This document shows, one piece after another, positions 9,124-17,891 of a stretch of DNA of 64,000 nt (its first letter is position 1; every line of letters begins with the position of its first letter). The position numbers were made by a program, and so were the translations under genes. The notes below the pieces were generated by a model that had not been told where the DNA came from, did no database searches, and was given only the letters and a program-made list of their open reading frames with translations. Origin of the DNA: Empedobacter tilapiae (GTDB lineage: Bacteria > Bacteroidota > Bacteroidia > Flavobacteriales > Weeksellaceae); assembly GCF_004785645.1 (NCBI RefSeq), contig NZ_SRPE01000001.1, positions 359,816 to 423,815 on the forward strand, written 5' to 3'.

Positions 9124-10176
9124 TTAGTCAATAGCTTTGACAACCGCTTTTTCAGCTTCTTTTCTTGTCCCATCAAAACCATCAACACCAGAAACAGTTG
9201 TGTATTTTAAGACAAATTTTTTCCCAGGATTCATTCTATTGTAAACAGACTGGCACATTAACGTCGCTTCGTGGAAACCACATAAAATCAACTTCAATTT
9301 TCCTGGATAAGTATTTACGTCACCAATTGCATAAATCCCTTCAATATTCGTTTGATAATCTAATGCATTATTTACTTTGATTGCATTTTTCTCTATCTCC
9401 AATCCCCAATTTGCAATTGGACCTAATTTTGGAGAAAGACCAAATAATGGAATAAAATAATCAGTTTCAAGCTCAAAAGTTTCACCTTCTTTTTCAATTA
9501 CCAAACTTTCCACTTTTCCTTCACCTTTAATTCCAGTAATTTCAGCAGGAGTAACCAAATTAATTTTTCCAGCTTTTTTCAATTCAATTACTTTATCAAC
9601 AGAATCTAACGCTCCACGAAACTCGTTTCTTCTATGAACTAAAGTGACTTCTGCAGCAACATCAGCCAAGAAAATTGACCAATCCAAAGCAGAATCTCCA
9701 CCTCCAGCAATCACAATTTTTTTATCACGGAACAATTCAGGATTTTTTACAAAATACTCCACTCCATTTTCTTCGTATGCTTCAATATTTTCGATAATTG
9801 GTTTACGAGGTTCAAAAGAACCAAGACCTCCAGCAATTGCAACTGCCTTTCCTTGAACTTGCGTTCCTTTATTTGTTGTGACAATAAAAGTTCCGTCTTC
9901 TTGCTTATCAATTGTTGTAGCTTGCTCATTTAGAGTAAAACCTGGCTCAAATTGTTTAATTTGCTCCATTAAGTTGTCAATCAATTCACCAGCACCAACA
10001 GAAGGATAACCAGGAATATCAAAAATCGGTTTCTTTGGATACAATTCCGTCAATTGTCCTCCAGGTTGAGGAAGTGCATCAATAATATGGCATCTCATTT
10101 TTAATAAACCTGCTTCGAAAACGGCAAAAAGACCAGTTGGCCCAGCTCCGATTATAACTATATCTGTTTGAATCAT
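9124..10176 (-). CDS. Ferredoxin--NADP(+) reductase, thioredoxin-reductase-like
   Basis: FAD- and NAD(P)-dependent oxidoreductase of 350 residues. An N-terminal FAD dinucleotide fold (IVIIGAGPTG, residues 7-16) is followed by PGGQLTELYP, an NADPH fold (IVIAGGGDSALDW) and a C-terminal FAD-contacting motif (GIYAIGDVNTYPGK). There is no CxxC redox pair, which separates it from thioredoxin reductase and places it with the TrxR-like ferredoxin-NADP reductases. The likely reaction is electron transfer between NADPH and ferredoxin or flavodoxin, perhaps with the ferredoxin at 6241-6573. It is monocistronic, ending at the hairpin 9069-9096. Confidence 0.88.
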   Translation of the reverse strand: MIQTDIVIIGAGPTGLFAVFEAGLLKMRCHIIDALPQPGGQLTELYPKKPIFDIPGYPSVGAGELIDNLMEQIKQFEPGFTLNEQATTIDKQEDGTFIVTTNKGTQVQGKAVAIAGGLGSFEPRKPIIENIEAYEENGVEYFVKNPELFRDKKIVIAGGGDSALDWSIFLADVAAEVTLVHRRNEFRGALDSVDKVIELKKAGKINLVTPAEITGIKGEGKVESLVIEKEGETFELETDYFIPLFGLSPKLGPIANWGLEIEKNAIKVNNALDYQTNIEGIYAIGDVNTYPGKLKLILCGFHEATLMCQSVYNRMNPGKKFVLKYTTVSGVDGFDGTRKEAEKAVVKAID

Positions 10177-10323
10177 TTTTTAAATTTTATTTAGAACGTT
10201 ACTAAATTGAATGCAAATTTAATGAATTTGAACAGATTAATCGATGATTATCATCAGAAGTCTAATAATATTTATTGATAATAAAAAAGACAAATTCAAT
10301 AATGAATTTGTCTTTTGAAGTTG

Positions 10324-10397
10324 TAGCGAAGAGCAGAATCGAACTGCCGACCTCAGGGTTATGAATCCTGCGCTCTAACCATCTGAGCTACCTCGCC
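10324..10397 (-). tRNA. tRNA-Met (CAT anticodon)
   Basis: The cloverleaf reads on the minus strand: acceptor GGCGAGG paired with CTTCGCT (including G1:U72 and G6:U67), D arm GCTC...GAGC, anticodon loop TTCATAA, T arm GGCAG-TTCGATT-CTGCT and discriminator A. CCA is not encoded. The anticodon stem CAGGA/CCCTG has an A31.C39 mismatch next to the loop. It lacks the unpaired 1-72 position and the three consecutive G:C pairs of initiator tRNA, so elongator Met is most likely; a lysidine-modified Ile2 tRNA cannot be excluded. Confidence 0.9.
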
Positions 10398-10550
10398 TTG
10401 TTTTTAGTGGTGCAAATATAAGAGGTTATTTTCGATTAAAACAAATCTTTTTTGAAATATTTTCAATAAAAAGTCGCTTAAATAGGCTAATCAATTGAAT
10501 TTCATTAAAATTAAAATCACATTTTTTTTAAGAAAATATCATCCTCAAAA

Positions 10551-10577
10551 AAATCCTCAAGCAAAACTTGAGGATTT
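10551..10577 (-). terminator. Intrinsic terminator of the aspartate aminotransferase gene
   Basis: The perfect stem AAATCCTCAAG/CTTGAGGATTT has a CAAAA loop. Read on the minus strand it ends in a T-rich run. Confidence 0.85.
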
Positions 10578-10600
10578 TGATATTTTATCTGCTTTTCTAC

Positions 10601-11782
10601 TTACGCTAAAGCATTTTTGATACGTGTCATTGCTTCTTTCAACTCTTCTACAGACGCAGCATACGAAATACGAATACAATTTTTAGATCCGAAAGCCGAA
10701 CCTGAAACAACCGCAACTTGCGCATGCTCTAATAAATATAAAGCCAAATCATCTGCATTGTTAATTGTAACACCATTATACGTATTTCCGAAAGTTGCCG
10801 TAACATCTGGAAATAAATAGAAAGCTCCTTTTGGTTCGTTCACTTTGAACGTTGGAATTTCTCTTGCCCAACCTAACATCAATTCGCGTCGCTCTGCAAA
10901 AGCATCAACCATGTATTGAACTGAGCTTGGATCTGCTTCTAAAGCTGTAATTGCTGCACGTTGTGCAATAGATGTTGCTCCCGAAGTCACTTGCCCTTGT
11001 AATGTTTCGCATGCTTTTGCTAACCAAACTGGCGCTCCAATGAAACCGATTCTCCAACCTGTCATCGCAAAAGCTTTTGCTAAACCATTTACAGTTACTG
11101 TTTGGTTATAAACTTCTGGGAAAGATGCTATCGAAACATTTTTTTCTCCGTAAACAATGTGCTCATAAATTTCATCCGAAATAATAATTACATCTGGATA
11201 TTTAGCTAAAACAGTTGCTAAACCTTGTAATTCTTCTCTTGTATAAACTGATCCTGATGGATTACAAGGAGATGAATAAATAATTGCACGCGTTTTATCT
11301 GTAATTGCAGCCTCTAATTGTGCTGGTGTAATTTTGAAATCAGCTTCTAAAGTTCCTTCCACAAAAACTGGCGTTCCTCCTGATAATTCTACAATATCTG
11401 AATAAGAAACCCAATAAGGAGTAGGAATAATCACTTCAGTTCCTTCGTCTACAATTGCTTGTAAAACATTATAAATAGATTGTTTTGCTCCTGTAGAAAC
11501 TACAATCTGGTTTGCTGTATACTCAATATTGTTATCACGTTTAAACTTCTTACAAATCGTTTCCTTCAAATCTTCATACCCAGCAATAGGAGGATATCCA
11601 GAATAATTTTCGTCGATAGCTTTCTTAGCTGCCTCCTTGATAAAATCTGGTGTATTGAAATCTGGTTCTCCAATACTTAAACTAATCACATCTATTCCCT
11701 GTGATTTTAATTCTCTTGCTTTCGCAGACATTGCAATAGTTGCAGATGGTTTCAAATTCTGTAAACGCTTTGAAAGTTGCAT
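10601..11782 (-). CDS. Aspartate aminotransferase, fold type I
   Basis: PLP-dependent class I/II aminotransferase of 393 residues, most like the Thermus-type aspartate aminotransferases: SIGEPDFNTP near residue 37, the SGYPPIAGYEDLK region, CNPSGSVY, SDEIYEHIVYG, and the PLP lysine K236 in LAKAFAMTGWRIGF. The C-terminal RISYAAS carries the substrate carboxylate-binding arginine. It interconverts aspartate/2-oxoglutarate and oxaloacetate/glutamate; related enzymes also accept aromatic substrates, so exact specificity is open. It is monocistronic and divergent from tpx. Confidence 0.9.
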   Translation of the reverse strand: MQLSKRLQNLKPSATIAMSAKARELKSQGIDVISLSIGEPDFNTPDFIKEAAKKAIDENYSGYPPIAGYEDLKETICKKFKRDNNIEYTANQIVVSTGAKQSIYNVLQAIVDEGTEVIIPTPYWVSYSDIVELSGGTPVFVEGTLEADFKITPAQLEAAITDKTRAIIYSSPCNPSGSVYTREELQGLATVLAKYPDVIIISDEIYEHIVYGEKNVSIASFPEVYNQTVTVNGLAKAFAMTGWRIGFIGAPVWLAKACETLQGQVTSGATSIAQRAAITALEADPSSVQYMVDAFAERRELMLGWAREIPTFKVNEPKGAFYLFPDVTATFGNTYNGVTINNADDLALYLLEHAQVAVVSGSAFGSKNCIRISYAASVEELKEAMTRIKNALA

Positions 11783-11893
11783 AATATTTGTGTGTTATTT
11801 GTAATGTAACAATTTATTGTTGCGAAGATACTTTTTTCTCCGTAGAATTTTGTTACTTTTAATGATTAAAAATCTAGAATAAAACAAAAAATT

Positions 11894-12394
11894 ATGACTG
11901 AAATTACATTCAAAGGAAATCCTATTCATACAGGTGGAGATTTACCAACAGTTGGTGAAAAAGCCCCAAGTTTTGCTTTAACAGCAGGCGATTTAAGCGA
12001 CAAAACATTGGCTGATTATGCTGGAAAAAATGTTGTTTTAAATATTTTCCCAAGTGTTGACACAGGTGTTTGTGCGCAATCTGTACGAACATTTAACAAA
12101 GAAGTTTCTTCTGCTGCAAATACAGTTGTGTTATGTATTTCGAAAGATTTACCTTTCGCTTTATCTCGTTTTTGTGCTGCCGAAGGTTTGGATAATGTAG
12201 TAACTTTATCTGATTTCAAAAATGAAGAGTTTGCAAATGCTTATGGTGTAAAAATGGTTGATGGACCATTAAATGGATTATTATCTCGTGCTGTTGTAGT
12301 AATTAACCCAAATGGAGAAATTGCTTATGCAGAACAAGTTCCTGAAATTGGACAAGAACCAGATTACACGCATGCTTTAGCAGCAATTAAGTAA
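11894..12394 (+). CDS. tpx: Thiol peroxidase (2-Cys peroxiredoxin Tpx)
   Basis: Atypical 2-Cys peroxiredoxin of 166 residues that reduces peroxides with thioredoxin as electron donor. The peroxidatic C60 lies in PSVDTGVCAQSVRTF, with the T-x2-C context and the downstream catalytic Arg; the resolving C94 lies in LSRFCAAEGL. C81 is extra. The N-terminal FKGNPIHTGGDLP is typical of Tpx. Length and start fit the family exactly. It is a single gene divergent from the aminotransferase, with a strong terminator 20 bp after the stop. Confidence 0.96.
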   Translation: MTEITFKGNPIHTGGDLPTVGEKAPSFALTAGDLSDKTLADYAGKNVVLNIFPSVDTGVCAQSVRTFNKEVSSAANTVVLCISKDLPFALSRFCAAEGLDNVVTLSDFKNEEFANAYGVKMVDGPLNGLLSRAVVVINPNGEIAYAEQVPEIGQEPDYTHALAAIK

Positions 12395-12413
12395 TCAAAA
12401 TAGTTTTCAAAAT

Positions 12414-12445
12414 AAAAAGCGTTACCCGAAAAGTAACGCTTTTTG
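12414..12445. terminator. Bidirectional intrinsic terminator
   Basis: The stem AAAAAGCGTTAC/GTAACGCTTTTT has a CCGAAAA loop, with T-rich DNA after it and A-rich DNA before it. It lies between tpx and the convergent gene at 12447-12860. Confidence 0.85.
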
Positions 12446-12446
12446 T

Positions 12447-12860
12447 TTATTTCCCAACTAAAATCACTTCTTTAGAATTTATCCGAATAACTCTTTCACT
12501 TTCAAAAGTAAAAATTAAGTCATCATTTTCATTTGGATATTCTTTATCAACTAATGAATAATTTTCATCACGTAAATTAGAATCTAAAAATGTAATTCCA
12601 GATAAACATGAATCGTCTTCAATATATTCTTCAGAAGGTTTAATTTGTTTTAGATATGTATAATTATTTACTAAAAAATATAAATCATTATACTTCATTT
12701 TTTTAATAGTATTTTCTTCTATTTTGACAAAATGTATTTTAATACTTTCATCTGTCACCTCCAATTCATTTGAAATAAAATCATAACAATTATGAAGATC
12801 TATTTCTTCATTCTCAAATTCAATTTCTGTAAAAGAAATAATTTTAAAACTTGTTTTCAT
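12447..12860 (-). CDS. Hypothetical acidic protein
   Basis: This 137-residue protein is not recognised. It is strongly acidic, has no signal peptide or membrane segment, and alternates short strands with acidic loops (ITFLDSNLRDENYSL, IFTFESERVIRINSK). Size, acidity and single-gene context would suit an immunity-like or small cytoplasmic protein, but nothing proves it. It lies 40 bp downstream of the 3-hydroxybutyryl-CoA dehydrogenase stop-to-start direction boundary on the same strand and could be read through from that region. Confidence 0.55.
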   Translation of the reverse strand: MKTSFKIISFTEIEFENEEIDLHNCYDFISNELEVTDESIKIHFVKIEENTIKKMKYNDLYFLVNNYTYLKQIKPSEEYIEDDSCLSGITFLDSNLRDENYSLVDKEYPNENDDLIFTFESERVIRINSKEVILVGK

Positions 12861-12900
12861 TAGATTAAATTCCCAATTAAATCAATAGTTAATCAACTAA

Positions 12901-13791
12901 TTACTTTGCAAACTGAGCAGCTAATTTTTCTGCTTTCTTCGATTCAGAATAATCATAGAATCCTTCTCCAGATTTAACTCCTTTTTTACCTGCTGTTACC
13001 ATGTTTACTAATAATGGACAAGGCGCGTATTTAGGATTTTTGAATCCGTCGTACAACACTTCTAAGATTGATAAACAAACATCTAAACCAATAAAATCAG
13101 CTAATTGTAATGGCCCCATTGGGTGAGCCATACCTAATTTCATTACTTCGTCAATTTCTTTTACACCCGCAACACCTTCATATAAAGAATAAATTGCTTC
13201 GTTAATCATTGGCATTAAAATACGATTGGCAATAAAACCAGGATAATCGTTCACTTCAACCGGAACTTTTCCTAATTTTTCTGACATTTCCATAATCGCT
13301 TTCGTTACTTCGTCTGTTGTATCGTAACCGCGAATAATTTCGACCAATTTCATCATCGGAACGGGATTCATGAAATGCATTCCAATCACTTGTTTTGGAC
13401 GACTCGTAATAGACGCAATTTTTGTAATCGAAATAGAAGACGTATTTGACGCTAAAATTGCATTTGCAGGCGCAGCTTCATCAATTTGTTTGAAGATTTT
13501 CAATTTCAAATCTAAATTTTCTGTTGCAGCTTCTACAACTAAATCAGCATTTTTTACCGCTTCAACCGTATCTGTAAATGTTGTAATATTATTCAAAGTA
13601 GCTGTTTTATCAGCTTCAGAAATTTTCTCTTTTGCGATCATACGATCTAAATTTCCAGCGATTGTTTTCAATCCACGATCTAAACTATCTTGAGAAACGT
13701 CAACTAAATTTACTGCAAATCCTGATTGTGCAAAAACGTGAGCAATTCCGTTACCCATCGTTCCAGCTCCAATAACTGTAATATTTTTCAT
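12901..13791 (-). CDS. 3-hydroxybutyryl-CoA dehydrogenase
   Basis: Short-form 3-hydroxyacyl-CoA dehydrogenase of 296 residues. The N-terminal NAD fold is ITVIGAGTMGNGIAHVFAQ (residues 4-22). ASNTSSISIT and the catalytic His in GMHFMNPVPMMKLVE follow, then Asn in the PGFIANRILMP helix and a C-terminal helical dimerisation domain with GEGFYDYS. It oxidises (S)-3-hydroxybutyryl-CoA to acetoacetyl-CoA in fatty-acid, phenylacetate or butanoate metabolism. No other beta-oxidation gene is nearby, so it acts with partners encoded elsewhere. It lies 80 bp downstream of the Gfo/Idh/MocA gene on the same strand. Confidence 0.92.
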   Translation of the reverse strand: MKNITVIGAGTMGNGIAHVFAQSGFAVNLVDVSQDSLDRGLKTIAGNLDRMIAKEKISEADKTATLNNITTFTDTVEAVKNADLVVEAATENLDLKLKIFKQIDEAAPANAILASNTSSISITKIASITSRPKQVIGMHFMNPVPMMKLVEIIRGYDTTDEVTKAIMEMSEKLGKVPVEVNDYPGFIANRILMPMINEAIYSLYEGVAGVKEIDEVMKLGMAHPMGPLQLADFIGLDVCLSILEVLYDGFKNPKYAPCPLLVNMVTAGKKGVKSGEGFYDYSESKKAEKLAAQFAK

Positions 13792-13824
13792 CTTTTTGTA
13801 TGTTTGTTTTTATTATTTATTTTT

Positions 13825-13873
13825 TTCGTGATTCGAAGCTCGTTTTGCGTTTTCCGAAATTCGTACTTCGATT
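13825..13873. repeat. 7-bp-period repeat array with TCG core
   Basis: Seven consecutive heptamers read TTCGTGA, TTCGAAG, CTCGTTT, TGCGTTT, TCCGAAA, TTCGTAC, TTCGATT. CG is fixed at positions 3-4 of every unit and the other bases drift. The array fills the gap between two minus-strand genes and touches the stop codon of the upstream one. Confidence 0.7.
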
Positions 13874-14876
13874 ATTCTTTCTCAATTGTTTGATTTTTGA
13901 TGACTAGTTGCTCTTTTTCAAAATAAGCAATGATCTCCAATGCAACTTTCAATGCATTTCGTCCATCTTGTAACGAAACTTTAATTGGTGAATTATTCAC
14001 AATAGAATCTGCAAAACTTTCTAATTCATCCAAAATTGCATTATTTGGTAAAACTTCAGGATGTTCGAAACAAATTTCTCTACGATCTCCTTTATCATTT
14101 TCCAAAATCATGGCAAACTCACTTGGATTTTCTGGTGCTTTGTGCATTTTAATAATTTCAGTCTTCTTCGTCAAGAAATCAATTGAAATATACGCATTTC
14201 GTTGAAAAACACGCATTTTTCGCATATTTTTCATTGACATTCTACTTGTTGAAACATTAACCACACAACCATTCTCAAACTCAATTCGAGCATTTGCAAT
14301 ATCAGGCGTATCACTAATCACCGAAACTCCAGACGAATGAATTGATTTAATTTCTGATTTTACAATCGATAAAATCACATCCAAATCATGAATCATCAAA
14401 TCCAACACAACAGGAACATCTGTACCGCGCGGATTAAATTCTGCCAAACGATGCGTTTCGATAAACAATGGTTCTTCAATAAAAGGTGCAGCTGCTGTGA
14501 ATGCAGGATTGAAACGCTCTACGTGTCCAACTTGAGCTTTCAGACCTTTTTCATTTGTCAATTTCAACAAATGATCTGCCTCTTCTAAGGTATGCGTAAC
14601 TGGTTTTTCGATGAAAAAATGTTTATTTTTTTCGATCACTTTCAATGCAACTTCATAATGTGATAAGGTTGGTGTTACAATATCAACAACATCAACAGCA
14701 TCAATTAATTCGTCCATCGAACTAAAATATTTATACCCAAATTCAGCTTCAACTTTCTTTCCATTTTCTTCAAAAGAATCAAAGAAGCCAATTAATTCGT
14801 ATCTTTCCGATTGATTTAATAACTTTAAATGGATTTTTCCAAGGTGCCCAGCACCGATCACTCCTACTTTTAACAT
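13872..14876 (-). CDS. Gfo/Idh/MocA family NAD(P)-dependent oxidoreductase
   Basis: Protein of 334 residues with an N-terminal Rossmann fold (KVGVIGAGHLGKIHLKLL), the conserved EKP motif (HFFIEKPVTHTLEEA), and a C-terminal alpha/beta domain with the substrate-side histidines in LMIHDLDVILSIV. Members oxidise or reduce sugars, inositols or related compounds; this sequence does not give the substrate. No sugar operon surrounds it. The frame ends inside a heptad-repeat array, but the protein length is normal, so the array has not truncated it. Confidence 0.85.
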   Translation of the reverse strand: MLKVGVIGAGHLGKIHLKLLNQSERYELIGFFDSFEENGKKVEAEFGYKYFSSMDELIDAVDVVDIVTPTLSHYEVALKVIEKNKHFFIEKPVTHTLEEADHLLKLTNEKGLKAQVGHVERFNPAFTAAAPFIEEPLFIETHRLAEFNPRGTDVPVVLDLMIHDLDVILSIVKSEIKSIHSSGVSVISDTPDIANARIEFENGCVVNVSTSRMSMKNMRKMRVFQRNAYISIDFLTKKTEIIKMHKAPENPSEFAMILENDKGDRREICFEHPEVLPNNAILDELESFADSIVNNSPIKVSLQDGRNALKVALEIIAYFEKEQLVIKNQTIEKE

Positions 14877-14947
14877 TTGGTAGATTTTGCCGTTAAAATT
14901 AATGAGAATAAGTTGTATTTAATGCATTTTTGTAAAAATTTTGGAAT

Positions 14948-15595
14948 ATGTCTGTAGACGATTTTAAACACAGAGGACGACGCAAAATGTTAGTTGATTT
15001 GTTGCGCTCGAAAGGAATTGAAGATGAAAACGTGTTGGAAGCTATTAATTTAGTACCACGACACTTATTTTTAGATAGCGCTTTTACGGAATTTGCATAT
15101 CGTGACGAAGCTTTTCCGATTGCTGCTGGACAAACTATTTCGCATCCGTTTACAGTTGCTTTTCAGACTCAATTATTAGATATTCAACCAAAAGAAAAAG
15201 TCTTAGAAATTGGAACAGGTTCTGGTTATCAAACTGCGGTTTTGGTTGCATTGGGTGTTGAAGTTTTTACGATTGAAAGACAAAAAGATTTGTTTGATTT
15301 CTCTAAAATCATGTTAAAGAAAATCAATTTCGAGCCACGTTATCAAACGTATGGAGATGGTTACAAAGGTTTACCTTCTTTTGCTCCTTTTGATAAAATT
15401 ATTGTAACAGCGGGTGCGCCAGAAATTCCAGAAGAATTAAAAAAACAATTGAACATTGGTGGAATAATGGTCATTCCTGTTGGTGAACAATCGCAACGAA
15501 TGATTGTCATTATGAGATTATCAGAAGACCAATTTGAGCATTACGAATTTGGAGATTTCAAATTTGTACCAATGTTAGAGAGTCGAGATAAATAA
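14948..15595 (+). CDS. pcm: Protein-L-isoaspartate O-methyltransferase
   Basis: SAM-dependent repair methyltransferase of 215 residues that methylates isoaspartyl residues in damaged proteins. The characteristic start of the fold is VPRHLF; the substrate loop is GQTISHPFTVAFQTQLL; motif I is VLEIGTGSGYQTAVL, and the C-terminal GDFKFVPM is also conserved. Length and ATG at 14948 match the family. It is a single gene divergent from the Gfo/Idh/MocA gene and closed by a palindromic terminator directly behind the stop. Confidence 0.94.
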   Translation: MSVDDFKHRGRRKMLVDLLRSKGIEDENVLEAINLVPRHLFLDSAFTEFAYRDEAFPIAAGQTISHPFTVAFQTQLLDIQPKEKVLEIGTGSGYQTAVLVALGVEVFTIERQKDLFDFSKIMLKKINFEPRYQTYGDGYKGLPSFAPFDKIIVTAGAPEIPEELKKQLNIGGIMVIPVGEQSQRMIVIMRLSEDQFEHYEFGDFKFVPMLESRDK

Positions 15596-15596
15596 A

Positions 15597-15625
15597 AAAA
15601 TCCAACTAAATTTAGTTGGATTTTT
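15597..15625. terminator. Palindromic bidirectional terminator
   Basis: A near-perfect palindrome AAATCCAACTAAA/TTTAGTTGGATTT flanked by A- and T-runs, between convergent pcm and the PepSY-like lipoprotein gene. Its 20-bp core recurs exactly at 58338-58357. Confidence 0.85.
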
Positions 15626-15646
15626 ATTTACTTTCTCGTTAATATT

Positions 15647-16114
15647 TTAAAGTTTTACTCTTATAAATTCTCCATTAGAATTAAATACCAAGTCAAGATC
15701 ATTGGTTAATTCAACTTCAAACCCATCGTACTTTTTTTCTATTTGATTAATTTCTAAAGAAGGATAGTTTGTTTTGACATAAAAGACAATCGAAGGTAAT
15801 ATAAAACCTGTTGGAATAGGACGATTTCCTTCTGCTTCAACTTTTAACCATGTTCCGTTTTGATCAAAATCAACTTCATCTCTGTTAATAAAATCAACTT
15901 CGTACATCGTTCCATCTACTTTTGCTGGACTATGTTTTTCTATTTTTTCTATTTCTACTCCAGAAAAATATCTATCTACAAATTTTTGTGCTTCAGTAGG
16001 AAGATTATTCAATTCTATTAAATGAAATGAATTAGTATCATCATCATTACTGCAAGATACTGTCGCAAAAGCAAATACAGAAAATAGGCTTGTTCCTAAA
16101 ATTATTCTTTTCAT
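15647..16114 (-). CDS. PepSY-like (DUF2874-type) lipoprotein
   Basis: This 155-residue protein has a lipoprotein signal (FAFATVSC, lipidated C21, then acidic NDDDTN). Two related PepSY-like repeats follow, each with a conserved KIEKH or QIEKKYDGFEVEL-type strand and a DFDQNGTW or VFNSNGEFI turn, as in the putative beta-lactamase-inhibitor-like PepSY family. It is exported and membrane-anchored, on the inner leaflet of the outer membrane if the +2 Ser holds. It lies 6 bp downstream of a paralogue and behind the two-component genes, so it probably belongs to that regulon or sensory pathway. Confidence 0.8.
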   Translation of the reverse strand: MKRIILGTSLFSVFAFATVSCSNDDDTNSFHLIELNNLPTEAQKFVDRYFSGVEIEKIEKHSPAKVDGTMYEVDFINRDEVDFDQNGTWLKVEAEGNRPIPTGFILPSIVFYVKTNYPSLEINQIEKKYDGFEVELTNDLDLVFNSNGEFIRVKL

Positions 16115-16120
16115 ATTAAA

Positions 16121-16549
16121 TTAATTATCAATTTTCTTGAAATTTCCATTTTTATCAAATTTTAATTCAAGCCCATTATTAAGTTTTATTTCAATTTCAT
16201 TACGATCTCTTTCAATTTTTGTGATAGTTGTATTTGGAAAACTTTTTTTCACATAATTCAAAACTTTAGTTGATACAAAACCTGTCGGAATAGGATTTCT
16301 ATTTCCATCGACTTCTTTCCAAGAGCCATTTCCTTCAAATTCTACTTTCGTTCCATTTGCCAAATACACTTTGTATTCTTTCGAAAAATAATCGTCGTCT
16401 AACATCACAGAACCAACTTGTTTTGCTCCAAAATGTTTATTGATAAATTGTTGACCTGTTTTTGGTAACTGATTATATTTTATTGGTTGATCTTGAGCAA
16501 AAGAAACCAATGCAAAACTTACCATTATTACACTTAAAAACTTTTTCAT
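16121..16549 (-). CDS. PepSY-like (DUF2874-type) periplasmic protein
   Basis: The protein has 142 residues from the ATG at 16549 (MKKFLSVIMVSFALVSFAQ, a standard signal peptide). The frame extends 10 codons further up, but those would spoil the signal. Two PepSY-like repeats carry LPKTGQQFINKHF, KVEFEGNGSWKEVD and the closing LKFDKNGNFKKID. It is a soluble paralogue of the adjacent lipoprotein; both share NRNPIPTGF/NRPIPTGF and ...VKxxFP/NYP segments. It lies 67 bp downstream of the histidine kinase on the same strand. The family is often found beside two-component systems in Bacteroidota; the ligand is unknown. Confidence 0.8.
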   Translation of the reverse strand: MKKFLSVIMVSFALVSFAQDQPIKYNQLPKTGQQFINKHFGAKQVGSVMLDDDYFSKEYKVYLANGTKVEFEGNGSWKEVDGNRNPIPTGFVSTKVLNYVKKSFPNTTITKIERDRNEIEIKLNNGLELKFDKNGNFKKIDN

Positions 16550-16615
16550 ATTGTTTGATTTTATAATTTTATAAGACAAAGTTGCGAAGTGAATTAGGAA
16601 AGATTTAGGAATAAA

Positions 16616-17890
16616 TTATTTTTTTAGAATAAATTGATGGAAAGGAAACTCATAATTGTAATCTAATCTCAAATTTTGTTGATTTTTAATAATCGTATCT
16701 ACAATTGAAAGTCCCAATCCATTATTCCCTTCACTTGTTCCTTGTTTATAAAAACGACTAAAAATGAGATTGGAATCTAGCGTTACGTTTTTTCCAGTAT
16801 TCGAAATTATAAATTGATTTGAATTACTTTCAATCTTAATAATTTTTTCATCATTGTTATGTTTTATCGCATTTCTAATCAAATTTGAAATTAAAATTCT
16901 AGCTAAATCAGAATTAAAATCAATGATAAAATCTTCTTTAAAATTCGTTTGCAAATTGATTCCTTCCATTTCTAAGATTGATTCATAATCTTCTAGTAAT
17001 TTTTTTGTCAAAGCTGTAAAATTAACTTCAATATTATTTTTGTACTGATTATTTTCGATTCGAGATAACATTAACAGCGATTTATTTAGATTCACCATTC
17101 GCCAAAGTGTTTGTTTGGATTCTACTAAACTTAACAATTCTTTTTCTTTCAAATCAGAATTCTCAATCAATAAATCAAGTTTATTGATTGCAATTGTCAA
17201 AGGTGTTTGCAATTCATGTGAAGCATTCTCTATAAATAATTTTTGTGAATTAAAAACCTCATCATTTCTATTGATCATTCTCTGAATCTCGTTTTGCAAA
17301 AAAGAAAATTCTTTCACATTTGTTTCAACAATTGTTAATTTTTCATTATTTCCAACTTCATATTTCCTTAATTGAGAAATTATTTGTCCAAAAGGTTTAA
17401 ATGCTTTTTTCAATCCAAAATGATTAATCAATAAAATACTAATCAAGATAAATAGATACAAAACAATCAAAGAAATAGATAAATCATAAATTAAATCATC
17501 TTCTTCTACAGTTGAAGTTCTAATTTCAAGAGAATATGGAATGTTTTCTTTATCATAAAAACCAGTTCTCAAAACTCTATAAGGCTCCATATCTTCATCA
17601 TATTCCATATAAATCATTTCATTAGAAAAACGATTTGTCTCATTATATTGAGAAGGATTTACCTTTATAATTTTGAATTGACTCAAACCAAATTCCGTTG
17701 TACTTAATAAATTTGGATCTTGATAAACTTCTCGTATAATTTCAATTTTTTGGTTCTTCAATCCATCATCTACATTATCATAAACTTCATCTAAAATCAG
17801 AGAATGAAAAATAACCGCCCAAATAGCGATAACAATAAGCAACCAAAATGTTAGGTAACGAAAAGTATAATTTTTCAGTGAAACTTTCAT
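16616..17890 (-). CDS. Sensor histidine kinase
   Basis: Membrane histidine kinase of 424 residues. TM1 is about residues 8-28 and TM2 about 133-155, flanking a sensor region of about 105 residues outside the membrane with no known domain. The H-box is FIENASHELQTPLTIAI, the N-box NLIRNAIKHNND, and a short G-box NNGLGLSIV follows. The C-terminus ends soon after the ATPase domain. The gene overlaps the response regulator region by tight spacing (1 bp between them), giving the order regulator-kinase-PepSY-PepSY. The stimulus is unknown; its exported neighbours suggest an envelope signal. Confidence 0.92.
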   Translation of the reverse strand: MKVSLKNYTFRYLTFWLLIVIAIWAVIFHSLILDEVYDNVDDGLKNQKIEIIREVYQDPNLLSTTEFGLSQFKIIKVNPSQYNETNRFSNEMIYMEYDEDMEPYRVLRTGFYDKENIPYSLEIRTSTVEEDDLIYDLSISLIVLYLFILISILLINHFGLKKAFKPFGQIISQLRKYEVGNNEKLTIVETNVKEFSFLQNEIQRMINRNDEVFNSQKLFIENASHELQTPLTIAINKLDLLIENSDLKEKELLSLVESKQTLWRMVNLNKSLLMLSRIENNQYKNNIEVNFTALTKKLLEDYESILEMEGINLQTNFKEDFIIDFNSDLARILISNLIRNAIKHNNDEKIIKIESNSNQFIISNTGKNVTLDSNLIFSRFYKQGTSEGNNGLGLSIVDTIIKNQQNLRLDYNYEFPFHQFILKK

Positions 17891-17891
17891 A

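Larger units (their letters stand above)
10177..10600. other. Intergenic region with tRNA and terminator
   Basis: This 424-bp gap holds the tRNA gene (10324-10397) and the terminator at 10551-10577. The rest is AT-rich, and I see no further ORF or repeat in it. Confidence 0.7.

Noticed and set aside
9124..10176. Thioredoxin reductase
   Set aside because: No CxxC redox motif is present; the architecture is that of TrxR-like ferredoxin-NADP reductase.
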